Source: Caproiciproducens galactitolivorans
GTDB taxonomy: Bacteria; Bacillota; Clostridia; Oscillospirales; Acutalibacteraceae
Assembly: GCF_004768785.1 (NCBI RefSeq)
Contig: NZ_SRMQ01000012.1
Span: forward strand, 1-57,038
Direction: 5' to 3'
Length of the DNA: 57,038 bases
Below are positions 1 to 8,053 of the stretch, piece after piece. Under the pieces are notes generated by a model. The model saw only the letters and a program-made list of their open reading frames with translations, made no database searches and was not told where the DNA came from. Each line of letters starts with the position of its first letter. The stretch's first letter is position 1. Position numbers and translations under genes: made by a program.

Positions 1-644
1 GCAAGACCGTTAAGATAGTCTGCAATGTCTATAAGGCTTGCCTGTTTCCAACCATCAGGCAATGACTGCAATGATAAAAACTCATTTTCAAAGATTGCCT
101 GAGCTTGCTGCTCTAAATTATTGTTTATGACATTATTATGCTCTATCTTGTCGTCAATAGCCTTTAACAATCCACCAATTTTCCTTTGTTCCTCAATAGG
201 CGGTAATTCTACATCTAAATTGCCAACAACATCAGTTTGGACTCGTTGGCGACCTGATGAACCAACCATAGATTTAATTGCCGGATTGCGAACCAAAGGG
301 CTGCAAATCAAATAGTACAAGAAATCAGCATCACTTACGCCGTCAATTGCACGAAAGACAATATACTCGGTTGAACCAAAACCTACTTCGCCATCACTCA
401 AAACTGAAACTTTTGCAATTTTTCCGTTCTCAAGACAAGGAGTAATTCTTGCCATAATCGTGTCGCCGTTTCTGAATTTTGTGCCACCCTTATATTCTTC
501 AAGCACAAATTCTGGAATGTCCCTACAAAAAGGCTGTAACTTATCCATTGGCACTTTTTTTGCCACGACGCCCTTACCGAGACTCTCTCTTGGGTTAATA
601 TATGCGATTCCTGATAGCTTTTTCGTAGTCCAATTACACTTCAT
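1..644 (-). CDS. hsdS: Type I restriction specificity subunit HsdS (partial)
   Basis: About 214 residues are present and the gene runs off the left edge, so the C-terminal half is missing. HsdS gives a type I restriction-modification complex its DNA target. The first target-recognition domain ends in the typical conserved spacer (LPPIEEQRKIGGLLKAIDDK followed by an Asn/Gln-rich helix). A second recognition domain then starts (PDGWKQASLIDIADYLNG). The start ATG lies inside the last codons of hsdM, an 11-nt overlap that implies translational coupling. A restriction subunit HsdR is not visible and would have to lie further left. Family assignment is firm; target sequence cannot be predicted. Confidence 0.9.
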   Translation of the reverse strand, partial: MKCNWTTKKLSGIAYINPRESLGKGVVAKKVPMDKLQPFCRDIPEFVLEEYKGGTKFRNGDTIMARITPCLENGKIAKVSVLSDGEVGFGSTEYIVFRAIDGVSDADFLYYLICSPLVRNPAIKSMVGSSGRQRVQTDVVGNLDVELPPIEEQRKIGGLLKAIDDKIEHNNVINNNLEQQAQAIFENEFLSLQSLPDGWKQASLIDIADYLNGL

Positions 645-2139
645 ATCCAATCGCCCCCAGTTTCTTGCGGATTTCGTCCTCCAGTTCGTGAGACTTTGCA
701 AACATCTCCGAAAGCTCAGAAGTAAGGCGTGTCATCTTTTCTTCAAACGGTTCTCCGTCGTCCTCGACTTCTTCAATCCCTACATATCTGCCCGGAGTAA
801 GGATAAAGTCTTGCTTTTCGATTTCTTGCAAATCGGCAACTGCACAGAAGCCTTTTACATCTTCAAGTGTTCCTTCTTGGAAAGCGGTAAATGTATCTGC
901 CAATTTCTGAATATCGTCATCGGTAAAATCTCTGTGCTTGCGGTCAACCATATAACCCATTTTACGAGCGTCGATAAACAAGGTTTTGCCTTTTTGCTTC
1001 TTATTTTTTGTGATGAACCAAAGGGTAACAGGAATAGTAACGCTGTAAAAGAGCTGAGTCGGCAGAGCGACGATACCTTCCACAAGGTCAGCCTGAATGA
1101 TATTCTTTCTGATTTCGCCCTCACCGCTGGACTGAGATGACAACGCTCCGTTTGCAAGCACAAGACCGATTTTTCCGTTAGGGGCTAAGTGGTGTATCAT
1201 ATGCTGAATCCACGCATAGTTGGCGTTGCCGGCAGGCGGTGTTCCGTACTTCCAACGAACATCGTCTTTGAGTTTTTCCTGCCCCCAGTTTGAGAGGTTA
1301 AAAGGCGGATTTGCCATAATGAAATCTGCTTTCAGTGTTTTATGTAAGTCGTTGAAAAATGTATCCGCCTGATACGGTCCGAAATCTGCGTCAATGCCAC
1401 GAATAGCCATATTCATCTTTGCCATTTTCCAAGTATCTGCATTAGACTCCTGACCGTAAACTGCGATTTCTCCACGCTTTCCGCTGTGAGCCTGAATGAA
1501 CTTTGCACTCTGTACGAACATGCCGCCCGAACCGCAGCAAGGGTCATATACACGGCAGTTTTTGAACGGCTTTAGGATAGCAACGATTGTTTTAACTATA
1601 CTTGCCGGAGTGTAGAACTCGCCGCCCTTAACGCCTTCATAAGCGGCAAACTGCTGAATACAATACTCATAAGTTCTGCCGAGAAGGTCTTTGCTTTCTT
1701 CTGTGTCGCCCATATCCATATTGGTAAACAGGTCAACAACATCACCTAAAACACGCTTGTCCAAATCAGGGCTTGCATAATTTTTTGGTAAAACATTTTT
1801 AAGGGTTGTGTTTTCCTTTTCGATGGCTCTCATAGCGTCATCAATAACTGTTCCGATTTCCGGTGTATGAGCGTTCGACGCAATCTTACTCCAACGAGCG
1901 TCTTCAGGAACGAAGAAAATATTATCTTCTGCATAAGCATCTCTATCATCCTCAAAGCCGTCGCCTTCGGCAACAAGCTCCTGATAGCGTTTTTCAAAAG
2001 CACTTGAAATGTAACGCAGGAAAATAAGACCTACGATAACTTTTCTGTATTCTGCTGCGGGGATATGCCCCCAAAGGACACACGCTGCGTCCCAAATCTG
2101 TTTTTCAAAGCCGATATTGGCGTTATTTCCGGTAGCCAT
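634..2139 (-). CDS. hsdM: Type I restriction-modification DNA methyltransferase HsdM
   Basis: 501-residue N6-adenine methyltransferase subunit of a type I restriction-modification system. It protects the host or element DNA and forms a complex with HsdS. The SAM-binding motif I DPCCGSGGMF is near residue 200 and the catalytic motif IV NPPF near residue 276, with the helical HsdM N-terminal domain in front (IWDAACVLWGHIPAAEYR). I chose the ATG giving MATGNNAN because a GGAGAAAGGA ribosome site lies just upstream; an earlier in-frame start would add 16 residues without a site. It overlaps hsdS by 11 nt. Within an ICE, such a system may defend the host or stabilise the element (inference). Confidence 0.95.
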   Translation of the reverse strand: MATGNNANIGFEKQIWDAACVLWGHIPAAEYRKVIVGLIFLRYISSAFEKRYQELVAEGDGFEDDRDAYAEDNIFFVPEDARWSKIASNAHTPEIGTVIDDAMRAIEKENTTLKNVLPKNYASPDLDKRVLGDVVDLFTNMDMGDTEESKDLLGRTYEYCIQQFAAYEGVKGGEFYTPASIVKTIVAILKPFKNCRVYDPCCGSGGMFVQSAKFIQAHSGKRGEIAVYGQESNADTWKMAKMNMAIRGIDADFGPYQADTFFNDLHKTLKADFIMANPPFNLSNWGQEKLKDDVRWKYGTPPAGNANYAWIQHMIHHLAPNGKIGLVLANGALSSQSSGEGEIRKNIIQADLVEGIVALPTQLFYSVTIPVTLWFITKNKKQKGKTLFIDARKMGYMVDRKHRDFTDDDIQKLADTFTAFQEGTLEDVKGFCAVADLQEIEKQDFILTPGRYVGIEEVEDDGEPFEEKMTRLTSELSEMFAKSHELEDEIRKKLGAIGYEV

Positions 2140-2235
2140 AATATAAATCCTTTCTCCATTTATTGTAACGAAAACTTTTCGTTGCAATTATCCATTATCA
2201 TTTTATCAATAGTAGCGTACCATAAAACGGACTTA

Positions 2236-2445
2236 TCACTTATCTTCGGGTAAAACTTCCATAATATCATCAACAGTACAATTCAAAGCTCTGCATATTT
2301 TAGCAAGGGTATCTGTTGTAACGGCTTCATCATTGCCCAGTTTACGCATTGTGTATTTTGTAAGCTCTGCGGTTTCCTGTAAATCTTTCTTTTTCATATC
2401 TCTGTCCAGCAAAATATGCCACAGTTTCTTATATGTAACTGCCAT
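2236..2445 (-). CDS. Cro/CI-type helix-turn-helix regulator (69 aa)
   Basis: A small single-domain HTH protein of the YozG/Cro type. Residues about 17-60 have the usual layout: recognition helices around LQETAELTKYTMRKLGND, then TDTLAKICRALNCTVDDIMEV. It sits 96 bp upstream of hsdM on the same strand, which is a common arrangement for regulators of ICE-borne restriction systems, so it may control hsdMS (inference). A GGAAGG ribosome site precedes the ATG. No inducer or partner domain is present. The 170 bp upstream of it (2446-2614) holds no gene I can support. Confidence 0.85.
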   Translation of the reverse strand: MAVTYKKLWHILLDRDMKKKDLQETAELTKYTMRKLGNDEAVTTDTLAKICRALNCTVDDIMEVLPEDK

Positions 2446-2614
2446 TCGTGTCCTTCCTTTCAGTGTGTTTCAACGAGAATATAGTAACTCATTAAAGAGT
2501 ATAGCACAAAACGCTCCGATTTTCAATATAATTACTGCTATTTCGCACTTTTTCGCTTTAAGGCAATCTCGACACCAACTATTCGTTATATTAAAAAAGA
2601 GGTGCGATTGCACC

Positions 2615-2833
2615 TCAACTACATAGCTTATTCTCTTGAACCATCAGGGAGATAGAAGCAATTACCCTTTCGACCGGCGGCTCCTTGCCGTCCGGGGCAA
2701 TTTGTTTCCAAAACGCCTGTGCCGTAGGGTCTGTATTTTTCATCGCCGCCCTAATAGCAACTCTCATTTCATTTCTTACTTCCTGTTCGCTTATTCCGTG
2801 TGCTTTTGCAACTTCCTTAATTATGTTCTTCAA
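2615..2833 (-). CDS. Small helical protein resembling the Spo0A C-terminal domain
   Basis: 72-residue protein that starts with TTG, supported by a strong AGGAGGA site eight bases upstream; no ATG start fits better. The pattern VAKAHGISEQEVRNEMRVAI followed by ERVIASIS resembles the DNA-binding C-terminal domain of Spo0A (the part that reads as an 'initiation factor' fragment on many Clostridial ICEs). It lacks a receiver domain, so it is not a functional Spo0A. It could be a DNA-binding accessory protein of the element. Assignment rests on residue pattern only. Confidence 0.6.
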   Translation of the reverse strand: MKNIIKEVAKAHGISEQEVRNEMRVAIRAAMKNTDPTAQAFWKQIAPDGKEPPVERVIASISLMVQENKLCS

Positions 2834-2987
2834 TATACTTCCTCCTATGTCTTGTGGTGATTGTCTATCACTAACAGTTATAGTTATACCACAACCGTTT
2901 TGTCGAAGTCCCGCAATACTTGTCGAAAGTATAATTTTTTTCTCATCAAAAAAAGAAAGTCCGCTGATTAAGGCGAACTTTCGTGAT

Positions 2988-3323
2988 TTATGGTGCGATT
3001 TGCTTTGAGTGTTTTAATAGGGTATCAATAACCTCATATATCTTGCTTCTATCTTCAGGAGCAAGCTTGGCAAGTTTTTCATTCAGTATGGAGTTTTTGA
3101 CGGTATATCCCGTTTCCAAAACATCAGTAAGAACCATATCCGACGATACTTCCAAAGCGTTTAGTATCTTAATAAAGGTTTCAAGTGATGGAATTTTCTC
3201 TCCACGCTCGACCATACCGATATAATTTGTTGTTAGTCCGGCTTTCTCAGCTAAATCCTCCTGACGGAACTTTTTCATAAGACGATACTTTCTAATATTC
3301 TTGCCGATTGTATCAAGCTGCAT
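2988..3323 (-). CDS. XRE-family transcriptional repressor-like protein
   Basis: 111-residue protein with an N-terminal HTH_3 domain (residues about 5-60; RQEDLAEKAGLTTNYIGMVE then IPSLETFIKILNALEV) and a short helical C-terminal tail that probably dimerises. It is transcribed away from the SLOG gene at 3474, and the shared 150-bp intergenic region carries two copies of a 9-bp palindrome. That layout is typical of an autoregulated ICE or phage-like control switch. Start at the ATG behind the GGGGGTGAT site; a GTG one codon upstream is possible. Confidence 0.9.
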   Translation of the reverse strand: MQLDTIGKNIRKYRLMKKFRQEDLAEKAGLTTNYIGMVERGEKIPSLETFIKILNALEVSSDMVLTDVLETGYTVKNSILNEKLAKLAPEDRSKIYEVIDTLLKHSKQIAP

Positions 3324-3352
3324 CACATCACCCCCTTTGGTGTACTTCTATA

Positions 3353-3419
3353 ACTATTAGTATAGATTATGCTGAAAGCGATATACACCAACCTCACGGA
3401 AGATAAAACAACTATTAGT
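3353..3419. promoter_or_regulatory. Paired palindromic operator candidates in a divergent promoter
   Basis: The perfect palindrome ACTATTAGT occurs at 3353-3361 and again at 3411-3419, 58 bp apart, between the divergently transcribed XRE gene and the SLOG gene. Two identical dyads flanking the promoters suggest binding sites of the adjacent XRE protein. A TATACT -10-like box for the rightward gene is at 3444-3449. The role is inferred. Confidence 0.5.
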
Positions 3420-3473
3420 GATGATTTTCAAAGAATTTTGTGTTATACTGTCTTATGTCAGGAGTGATTTACA

Positions 3474-3944
3474 ATGGCTTTGGAAACAACAGCTACCTTT
3501 ATAGGTCATAATGAATGTTTTGGATTATCCGCAGAAAAGCTCAAAAACACAATAAGAGAGCTTATCAAAAAAGGCGTGACAGATTTTCTGAGCGGAGGGC
3601 AAGGCGGCTTTGACAGGTTATGCGGTCGCTGCGTCTATGAACTCAAAAAGGAGTTTCCGCACATCAATAACTATCTCGTTATTCCTTATCTCTCTTTCAA
3701 TGTTTATGATAAAGAGCTTTTCGATTCGATAATATATCCCGACGGATTTGAAAAATACAATTTCAAATCTGCCATTCCCGCAAGAAACAGATATATGGTG
3801 GATAATTCCGGATATGCAATCTGTTTCGTGACTCATTCTTGGGGCGGTGCTGCCAAGACCTATGAGAGAGCCAAGAAGAAAAAACTCAAAATAATCAACT
3901 TAGGAGTAAAAGAGGATGGGGAAAGAAAGAGTGATATTCAGTAA
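3474..3944 (+). CDS. SLOG-family (DprA/YpsA-like Rossmann) protein
   Basis: 156-residue protein with the features of the SLOG superfamily, nucleotide- or nucleotide-derivative-binding Rossmann folds: an N-terminal strand (ATFIGHNEC), a glycine-rich loop after it (FLSGGQGGFDRLCG), and a late conserved segment AIPARNRYMVDNSGYAICF. Such proteins (DUF1273/YpsA-like) recur on ICEs and phages; some SLOG proteins act as sensors of nucleotide signals in conflict systems. The ligand here is unknown. An AGGAGTGAT site precedes the ATG. The next gene overlaps its 3' end by 29 nt, so the two are translated together. Confidence 0.8.
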   Translation: MALETTATFIGHNECFGLSAEKLKNTIRELIKKGVTDFLSGGQGGFDRLCGRCVYELKKEFPHINNYLVIPYLSFNVYDKELFDSIIYPDGFEKYNFKSAIPARNRYMVDNSGYAICFVTHSWGGAAKTYERAKKKKLKIINLGVKEDGERKSDIQ

Positions 3945-4374
3945 TCGGTTTGACCGACCGACGCTTGAACAAATTGAAGAAGAAATGAAAAAAGAGAATT
4001 ACGATGATAACGAAAACTTGATGTCAGCAGAAGAATTTCTTGATTTTATGAAGAAAAACATCAGGACTATCCCCAATGAAAGGCGTATAGCTAATAAAGA
4101 TAAATTTATTTGGGCAGTCCGTGAGTTATCAGAAACCTATGAAATTGACGCAGATTTGATAGAGGACGATGACGGATATACCGCATCTCTCTATATGAAC
4201 TATGCTTCATATAATGGATATATAAAGAAACTGCTGGGACTTATTTTTATCCTGTCCGACGACTTTTCTATGTTCAAAGCAAAAGATAATAGAGACAGCG
4301 ATTTGTTGATGTGTTTTACTTATCACACGCACAATGTCTATCTGAAAGATAGAGAAATAACTGATTTTGAATAA
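3916..4374 (+). CDS. Acidic hypothetical protein paired with the SLOG gene
   Basis: 152 residues, rich in Asp, Glu and Asn, no membrane segment and no motif I recognise. The N-terminal part is a charged helical region (TLEQIEEEMKKENYDD) and the C-terminal part has alternating strands and helices (YIKKLLGLIFILSDDFSMF). It overlaps the SLOG gene by 29 nt and has its own GGAGTAAAAGAGG site, so it is a co-expressed partner. It is followed directly by a terminator hairpin that belongs to a 36-bp repeat. Function is unknown. Confidence 0.75.
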   Translation: MGKERVIFSNRFDRPTLEQIEEEMKKENYDDNENLMSAEEFLDFMKKNIRTIPNERRIANKDKFIWAVRELSETYEIDADLIEDDDGYTASLYMNYASYNGYIKKLLGLIFILSDDFSMFKAKDNRDSDLLMCFTYHTHNVYLKDREITDFE

Positions 4375-4406
4375 TGTACTTGATGGCTACTCAAACGAGC
4401 AGCCAT
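4371..4406 (+). repeat. 36-bp direct repeat, copy A (contains terminator hairpin)
   Basis: This 36-bp stretch is identical to 5456-5491. It contains an inverted repeat (ATGGCTACTC / GAGCAGCCAT, loop AAAC) and is followed by TATTTTTTTATT, so it works as a rho-independent terminator for the SLOG gene pair. Together with copy B it brackets an AT-rich three-gene module, as if that module had been inserted or duplicated at the terminator. Confidence 0.95.
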
Positions 4407-4416
4407 TATTTTTTTA

Positions 4417-4445
4417 TTGACTTTTTTCAAGTAATAGTGTATTAT
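4417..4445 (+). promoter_or_regulatory. Sigma-A-type promoter of the AT-rich module
   Basis: TTGACT at 4417-4422, a 17-bp spacer, and TATTAT at 4440-4445. It starts 11 bp after the first 36-bp repeat and lies 54 bp before the GTG start at 4499, so the module carries its own promoter. Confidence 0.7.
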
Positions 4446-4498
4446 AACAATGTGAAGTGTGCAGTTCACAATTTTAGGAGTAAAAGAGGTGATTAAAA

Positions 4499-4873
4499 GT
4501 GTCGAGAGTATACACCAGTTACAGTGAGGAAGAATTTGCTCTAATATCTAATGAATGCGAGCAATATGGAATGACCCCCTCTGCATTCCAAAAGTATTGT
4601 GTACTATTATACTTAGGACAAAATGCCGAGGAAATTAAAAAGATAGATATAGAAGAAATGAAACAAATTATGAATCAAGAACTTAATAACAAAAAAGTTG
4701 GAGACAAATTCATTGTAAGTGCTTTGTTACCACCGGAAAAGTGGTCAAATCTAAATCGAAGTCAAAAAATCACATTAAGCCTATATTTAAAGAACATAAT
4801 AGAAAACTGTTCTGACAGATTTAGAGTATGTGATATTTTACACAATAATATCAAGCAATATGAAAGATACTAA
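4499..4873 (+). CDS. Hypothetical protein with RHH-like N-terminus and DUF1413-like C-terminus
   Basis: 124 residues with a GTG start supported by an AGAGGTGA site. The first 40 residues (SEEEFALISNECEQYGMTPS then AFQKYC) look like a ribbon-helix-helix or antitoxin-type DNA-binding fold. The C-terminal half (FIVSALLPPEKWSNLNRSQK, then ITLSLYLKNII) resembles the DUF1413 pattern seen also in the third gene of this module. It is the first gene of an AT-rich operon bracketed by 36-bp repeats. Assignments are weak; toxin-antitoxin or regulatory roles are only possibilities. Confidence 0.65.
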   Translation: MSRVYTSYSEEEFALISNECEQYGMTPSAFQKYCVLLYLGQNAEEIKKIDIEEMKQIMNQELNNKKVGDKFIVSALLPPEKWSNLNRSQKITLSLYLKNIIENCSDRFRVCDILHNNIKQYERY

Positions 4874-4896
4874 AGTCAAGCGAAAGAAAAAATGTT

Positions 4897-5229
4897 ATGG
4901 ATTATTTGAAAACGGCAGATGAAATTGTTGATGTCTATTTTGTCACATATATAGAGTCTTGTGATAAGAATAATAATTCACATTCTACATCTTGGCGAAA
5001 TAGATATATAGGTCAAGACGGTGTTATCTATATTCTTAAGAATGGAAACAGACAATTCTTTGTTTGGCATCCTGTTGACGATGATTTTAAACCAATTACT
5101 TCTTTGGGAATTATTAGTTCCCGTGATGATTATTATATTAAAAAGAACAATCTATTAGTAACAACTCAGAATTCCATTTACAAATTCAGGCTTATCAACA
5201 AGGAGGTGAACACTGATGATAAAACTTAA
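4897..5229 (+). CDS. Hypothetical protein, middle gene of the AT-rich module
   Basis: 110 residues, no recognised motif and no signal peptide or membrane helix. It is rich in Asn, Asp, Tyr and Ile with repeated short strands (GVIYILKNGNRQFFVWHPV), suggesting a small beta-rich fold. The upstream ribosome site is weak (GAAAGAAAA). It overlaps the following gene by 14 nt, and base composition is much more AT-rich than the transfer genes beside it, which fits separate acquisition. Confidence 0.6.
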   Translation: MDYLKTADEIVDVYFVTYIESCDKNNNSHSTSWRNRYIGQDGVIYILKNGNRQFFVWHPVDDDFKPITSLGIISSRDDYYIKKNNLLVTTQNSIYKFRLINKEVNTDDKT

Positions 5230-5437
5230 CAAAATGGAACAAAATGAATATAACGCTTTTATTGTTGCTGTTGTTCCTTCATTATTACCCGGCACATACC
5301 ACTTTAGAGACTTTTTCACAAATAGAGTTACATCTGCAAGAATCGGTCGTAAATTCTATGAAGATGTTGTCAATGGTATATATCCGCATATTTCTCTTGT
5401 TGGGACAAAGGCTTCAGAAGGTTATATTTGTTCTTGA
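5216..5437 (+). CDS. DUF1413-like small protein
   Basis: 73 residues. The pattern GTYHFRDFFTNRVTSARIGR then KFYEDVVNG matches the short DUF1413 layout (a strand, a turn, then a helix carrying Gly-Arg-x-Phe). A very good AAGGAGGTGA ribosome site lies inside the end of the previous gene, so expression is probably coupled. It is the last gene before the second 36-bp repeat. DUF1413 has no established biochemical role. Confidence 0.65.
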   Translation: MIKLNKMEQNEYNAFIVAVVPSLLPGTYHFRDFFTNRVTSARIGRKFYEDVVNGIYPHISLVGTKASEGYICS

Positions 5438-5455
5438 GTAAATACCTGATTTCTC

Positions 5456-5491
5456 ATAATGTACTTGATGGCTACTCAAACGAGCAGCCAT
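5456..5491 (+). repeat. 36-bp direct repeat, copy B (contains terminator hairpin)
   Basis: Exact copy of 4371-4406, offset by 1085 bp. It separates the plus-strand module from the convergent CHAP gene (stop at 5496) and is followed by CTTTTTAAT, so it can terminate rightward transcription. Confidence 0.95.
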
Positions 5492-5495
5492 CTTT

Positions 5496-7205
5496 TTAAT
5501 ATGCCGGAATACCGTATCCGTAGATAACAGAGCTTCCGACAGGGTATGTTTTGGTTCTGCAAGTGTCGCCTGAGTTGCCCTCAACGGTATAGACTGTACC
5601 GTTTTCGCATTTCTGAACAATACCGGTGTGGTCTGTCACACCGTCGCCCTCCCAGTCAAAGAAAATGATTGTACCGGGCGAAGGCTCATACGAACCGTCT
5701 GCCCACTGTCCTCGGTCTCTGAACCATTGTACACCGTTTACACAGCCGGCATACTTTGGAATAATACCGGCGTCGATATATCCGCACTCGTTAGCACACC
5801 AAGAGACGAAGCAGGCACACCATTCTACACGGGAGTCAAATCCGTACCAAGACCAGTAAGGCTGACCGCCTACATTACCCACCTGTGACAAGGCAACCGT
5901 TACGATTTGGTCGTCGCTGTATCCGATACCGTAAAGCACCTGAGACCATAGTTGATTGTTTTCGTCCTTTAGCAGCTCGGCAAGATACTCTTTCTGCTCC
6001 TGATTAAAGCCGTACATAGCCGCCATTTCATCAACGGTCTTGTGCGATACCGTGATATACAGGAAAGTTTCTGTTACTGTGGTTTCGGTCTGTACGATGT
6101 TGCCGTGTCCGTCGTCGCTTTCTTCGATTTCGGTGTGGGTTTTCGATTCCGTTCTGGAAGAAATATCGTTCATCTCCCAAAAAATATCCGACAGTAGCTG
6201 CTTCTTGGTTTCATCAACCGTAGCAACCTCCATCGGATTATCGGGGTCGGTATTTACTTTAACGGAATAGACCGCAAGAACTTCTTTCCACACAGCTCGG
6301 CTTCCGCTCATTTCAAGCACATCATAGCTTACGGAGTTCTTTTCCTGCTCCAATCGGTCATCATATTCTTGATTGATTTCCTGAACGACTGTCTGCATAG
6401 ACATTCCCGTGCCGGAATCCTCTCCCGAAAAGAAGATACCAAACACAGAACCGGCAATTAATCCGACAAGACACAGAACAATAATAACCACCACCGCAAC
6501 CCAACCGCCGGCAGCGATAGCGGCAATAAGACCTTTTACCGCCGCTATGATTGCTTTTACTGCGGCAACGGTGGCTTTGGCTGCGGCTTTAATCGTAGCG
6601 GCTGTTGCTTTGGCTGTGGCTTTTGCCGCCTGTGCTGCTTTCTGTGAAGCCTTAACTGTCGCCTGAGCTGTTTTCTGTGCCGCCTTCGCCGCTTGCTGAC
6701 TTGTTTTTATCGCTGTCTTTGCAGTCTGTTCAGCCGTCTTAACTGATTTCTGTGCGGTTTTGGTTGCTTCTTTTCCGGCAAACTTAATGGTTTTCTTTCC
6801 GGAGGAAGTGGCAGACTGCTTTATGGTCTTTTCCGCCTTGTCAACAGTCTTAATCGCAGAGCTTGTGTTATGCGAAGCCTGTTTTCGTAAAGACTGCTCG
6901 GCTCGCTGTTGCTTGAAACGCTGAATACCGTCCTTTGCGGTGCGGATATTCTCTTTTGTGGTTTCCACACCTTTTCGTCCCGCCTTATCGAACGCATAAG
7001 CACCATCGTGAACCACCTCGTCAATACCGCTTTCCAGCTTATCGGAAGCGTATTCCTCGGCTGAACTGCTGTTGGCATTTACCGACCGCTCCGCTTTTTC
7101 TTTTGTTGCGATATACGCCTGCTTCATTCGTTGGGTTGCAACGGCAGCCTTATCTATGGTTCTTATCGTACCCTTTGCATTGTCCTTCGTTTTAATATCA
7201 GCCAT
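5496..7205 (-). CDS. Conjugative peptidoglycan hydrolase, CD1108-type, CHAP domain
   Basis: 569 residues and the last gene of the transfer operon. The first 220 residues are an Ala/Lys/Thr-rich, coiled-coil-like stretch with many near-repeats of the [18 protein letters not shown] kind. A membrane helix ([20 protein letters not shown]) follows, then an extracellular part that ends in a CHAP-type amidase/endopeptidase domain: Cys in [11 protein letters not shown] near residue 464 and His in DHTGIV near 524. It is the functional equivalent of VirB1 and would open the cell wall for the secretion channel. A GGAAGGAGG site precedes the ATG. A transposon-type lysozyme domain is not seen, so a single CHAP activity is expected. 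Confidence 0.9.
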   Translation of the reverse strand: MADIKTKDNAKGTIRTIDKAAVATQRMKQAYIATKEKAERSVNANSSSAEEYASDKLESGIDEVVHDGAYAFDKAGRKGVETTKENIRTAKDGIQRFKQQRAEQSLRKQASHNTSSAIKTVDKAEKTIKQSATSSGKKTIKFAGKEATKTAQKSVKTAEQTAKTAIKTSQQAAKAAQKTAQATVKASQKAAQAAKATAKATAATIKAAAKATVAAVKAIIAAVKGLIAAIAAGGWVAVVVIIVLCLVGLIAGSVFGIFFSGEDSGTGMSMQTVVQEINQEYDDRLEQEKNSVSYDVLEMSGSRAVWKEVLAVYSVKVNTDPDNPMEVATVDETKKQLLSDIFWEMNDISSRTESKTHTEIEESDDGHGNIVQTETTVTETFLYITVSHKTVDEMAAMYGFNQEQKEYLAELLKDENNQLWSQVLYGIGYSDDQIVTVALSQVGNVGGQPYWSWYGFDSRVEWCACFVSWCANECGYIDAGIIPKYAGCVNGVQWFRDRGQWADGSYEPSPGTIIFFDWEGDGVTDHTGIVQKCENGTVYTVEGNSGDTCRTKTYPVGSSVIYGYGIPAY

Positions 7206-7245
7206 ACAATCCCTCCTTCCTATGCAGGCTGAACCACCTGTTGCG

Positions 7246-8016
7246 TTATTCGTTAATGAGTTTTGCCACTACAACGAGTCTGCCGTTTGTCCGGGAATAC
7301 TCACAGGTGGAAAGGGTCAGGAGCTTGTCGCCGTATTCGGCAGTTACGCCGGTATCGTAAAGCGACAGTTCCTTGCACTTCTCAACATAGGCTGTGAAAT
7401 TCTCGGCGGTTTCCGCATTGACGAACTGATAGTATTTGAAGCTGTCGGGACTGTCCATATAAACTACGGTTTTGAACACGGCAATCACTTCATAGGTCTG
7501 TCTGTCGGTCAGCGTATCAAAGGATACTGTTTTGTGCTTTTCCCAAAAGCTCTTGTCCTTGAATTTCATAAGACCGGCGAACATAGAGCCGTCGTTCATA
7601 TGATGACCGTAGATGATGATATTGTCGCTTGGCAGCTCCATATCGCAGTTTTCCTGAACATAAGGACAGCCGTAGTCGGTGTATGCCTTATCAAAGCCGT
7701 GCTTCAGATAGAAGTTCGGGTTGTCCTTTGACTGCATAACGGGATAATTGATTTTTGTGTCCTCAACCTTAATCCAGCCGACCATATCGTTGTTTTGCAG
7801 ATAAAGCTCCTGATACTCCGGGATAAAGGTCTTTTCTTCGGAGTAGTTCATCGGCTCTTTGGTTTCTTCTGGCTCGGTCTCCACCACCTCAATCAGATTG
7901 TCGTACATTTCCGCCTGCTTTGCAGAGTCGTAATAGTGCTTGATAAGAAAACCTGAGCTTACGGCAAATACAATGCTGAAAGCACAGATTATGGCAATAT
8001 AGATTTTGTTTTTCAT
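7246..8016 (-). CDS. srtB: Class B sortase
   Basis: 256 residues: an N-terminal membrane anchor (about residues 4-25), a linker rich in Glu, then a sortase B fold. Catalytic His is in IYGHHM (138/139), the nucleophile Cys238 in TLSTC, and Arg follows at 242 or 246 (EYSRTNGR). Sortases cleave a C-terminal sorting signal and attach the protein to peptidoglycan. The large adhesin encoded at 30453-34703 ends in TPKTG, which fits the (S/N/T)PxTG signals of Clostridial SrtB better than classical LPxTG. I start at the ATG behind GAAAGGAAACACCT, six codons after the first possible start. Confidence 0.92.
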   Translation of the reverse strand: MKNKIYIAIICAFSIVFAVSSGFLIKHYYDSAKQAEMYDNLIEVVETEPEETKEPMNYSEEKTFIPEYQELYLQNNDMVGWIKVEDTKINYPVMQSKDNPNFYLKHGFDKAYTDYGCPYVQENCDMELPSDNIIIYGHHMNDGSMFAGLMKFKDKSFWEKHKTVSFDTLTDRQTYEVIAVFKTVVYMDSPDSFKYYQFVNAETAENFTAYVEKCKELSLYDTGVTAEYGDKLLTLSTCEYSRTNGRLVVVAKLINE

Positions 8017-8053
8017 AGGTGTTTCCTTTCTCATTTACAGAATAGGGCAAGGG

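Noticed and set aside
460-1140. 226-codon plus-strand frame over hsdM/hsdS
   Set aside because: Antisense shadow of clearly recognisable hsdM and hsdS; no ribosome site and no family-like sequence.
4371-5491. Reading the two 36-bp repeats as a CRISPR array
   Set aside because: Only two copies with a 1.05-kb interval that carries genes, and the unit is a terminator hairpin.
7072-7731. 219-codon plus-strand frame opposite the sortase and CHAP genes
   Set aside because: Lies antisense to two convincing genes and has biased composition typical of a mirror frame.
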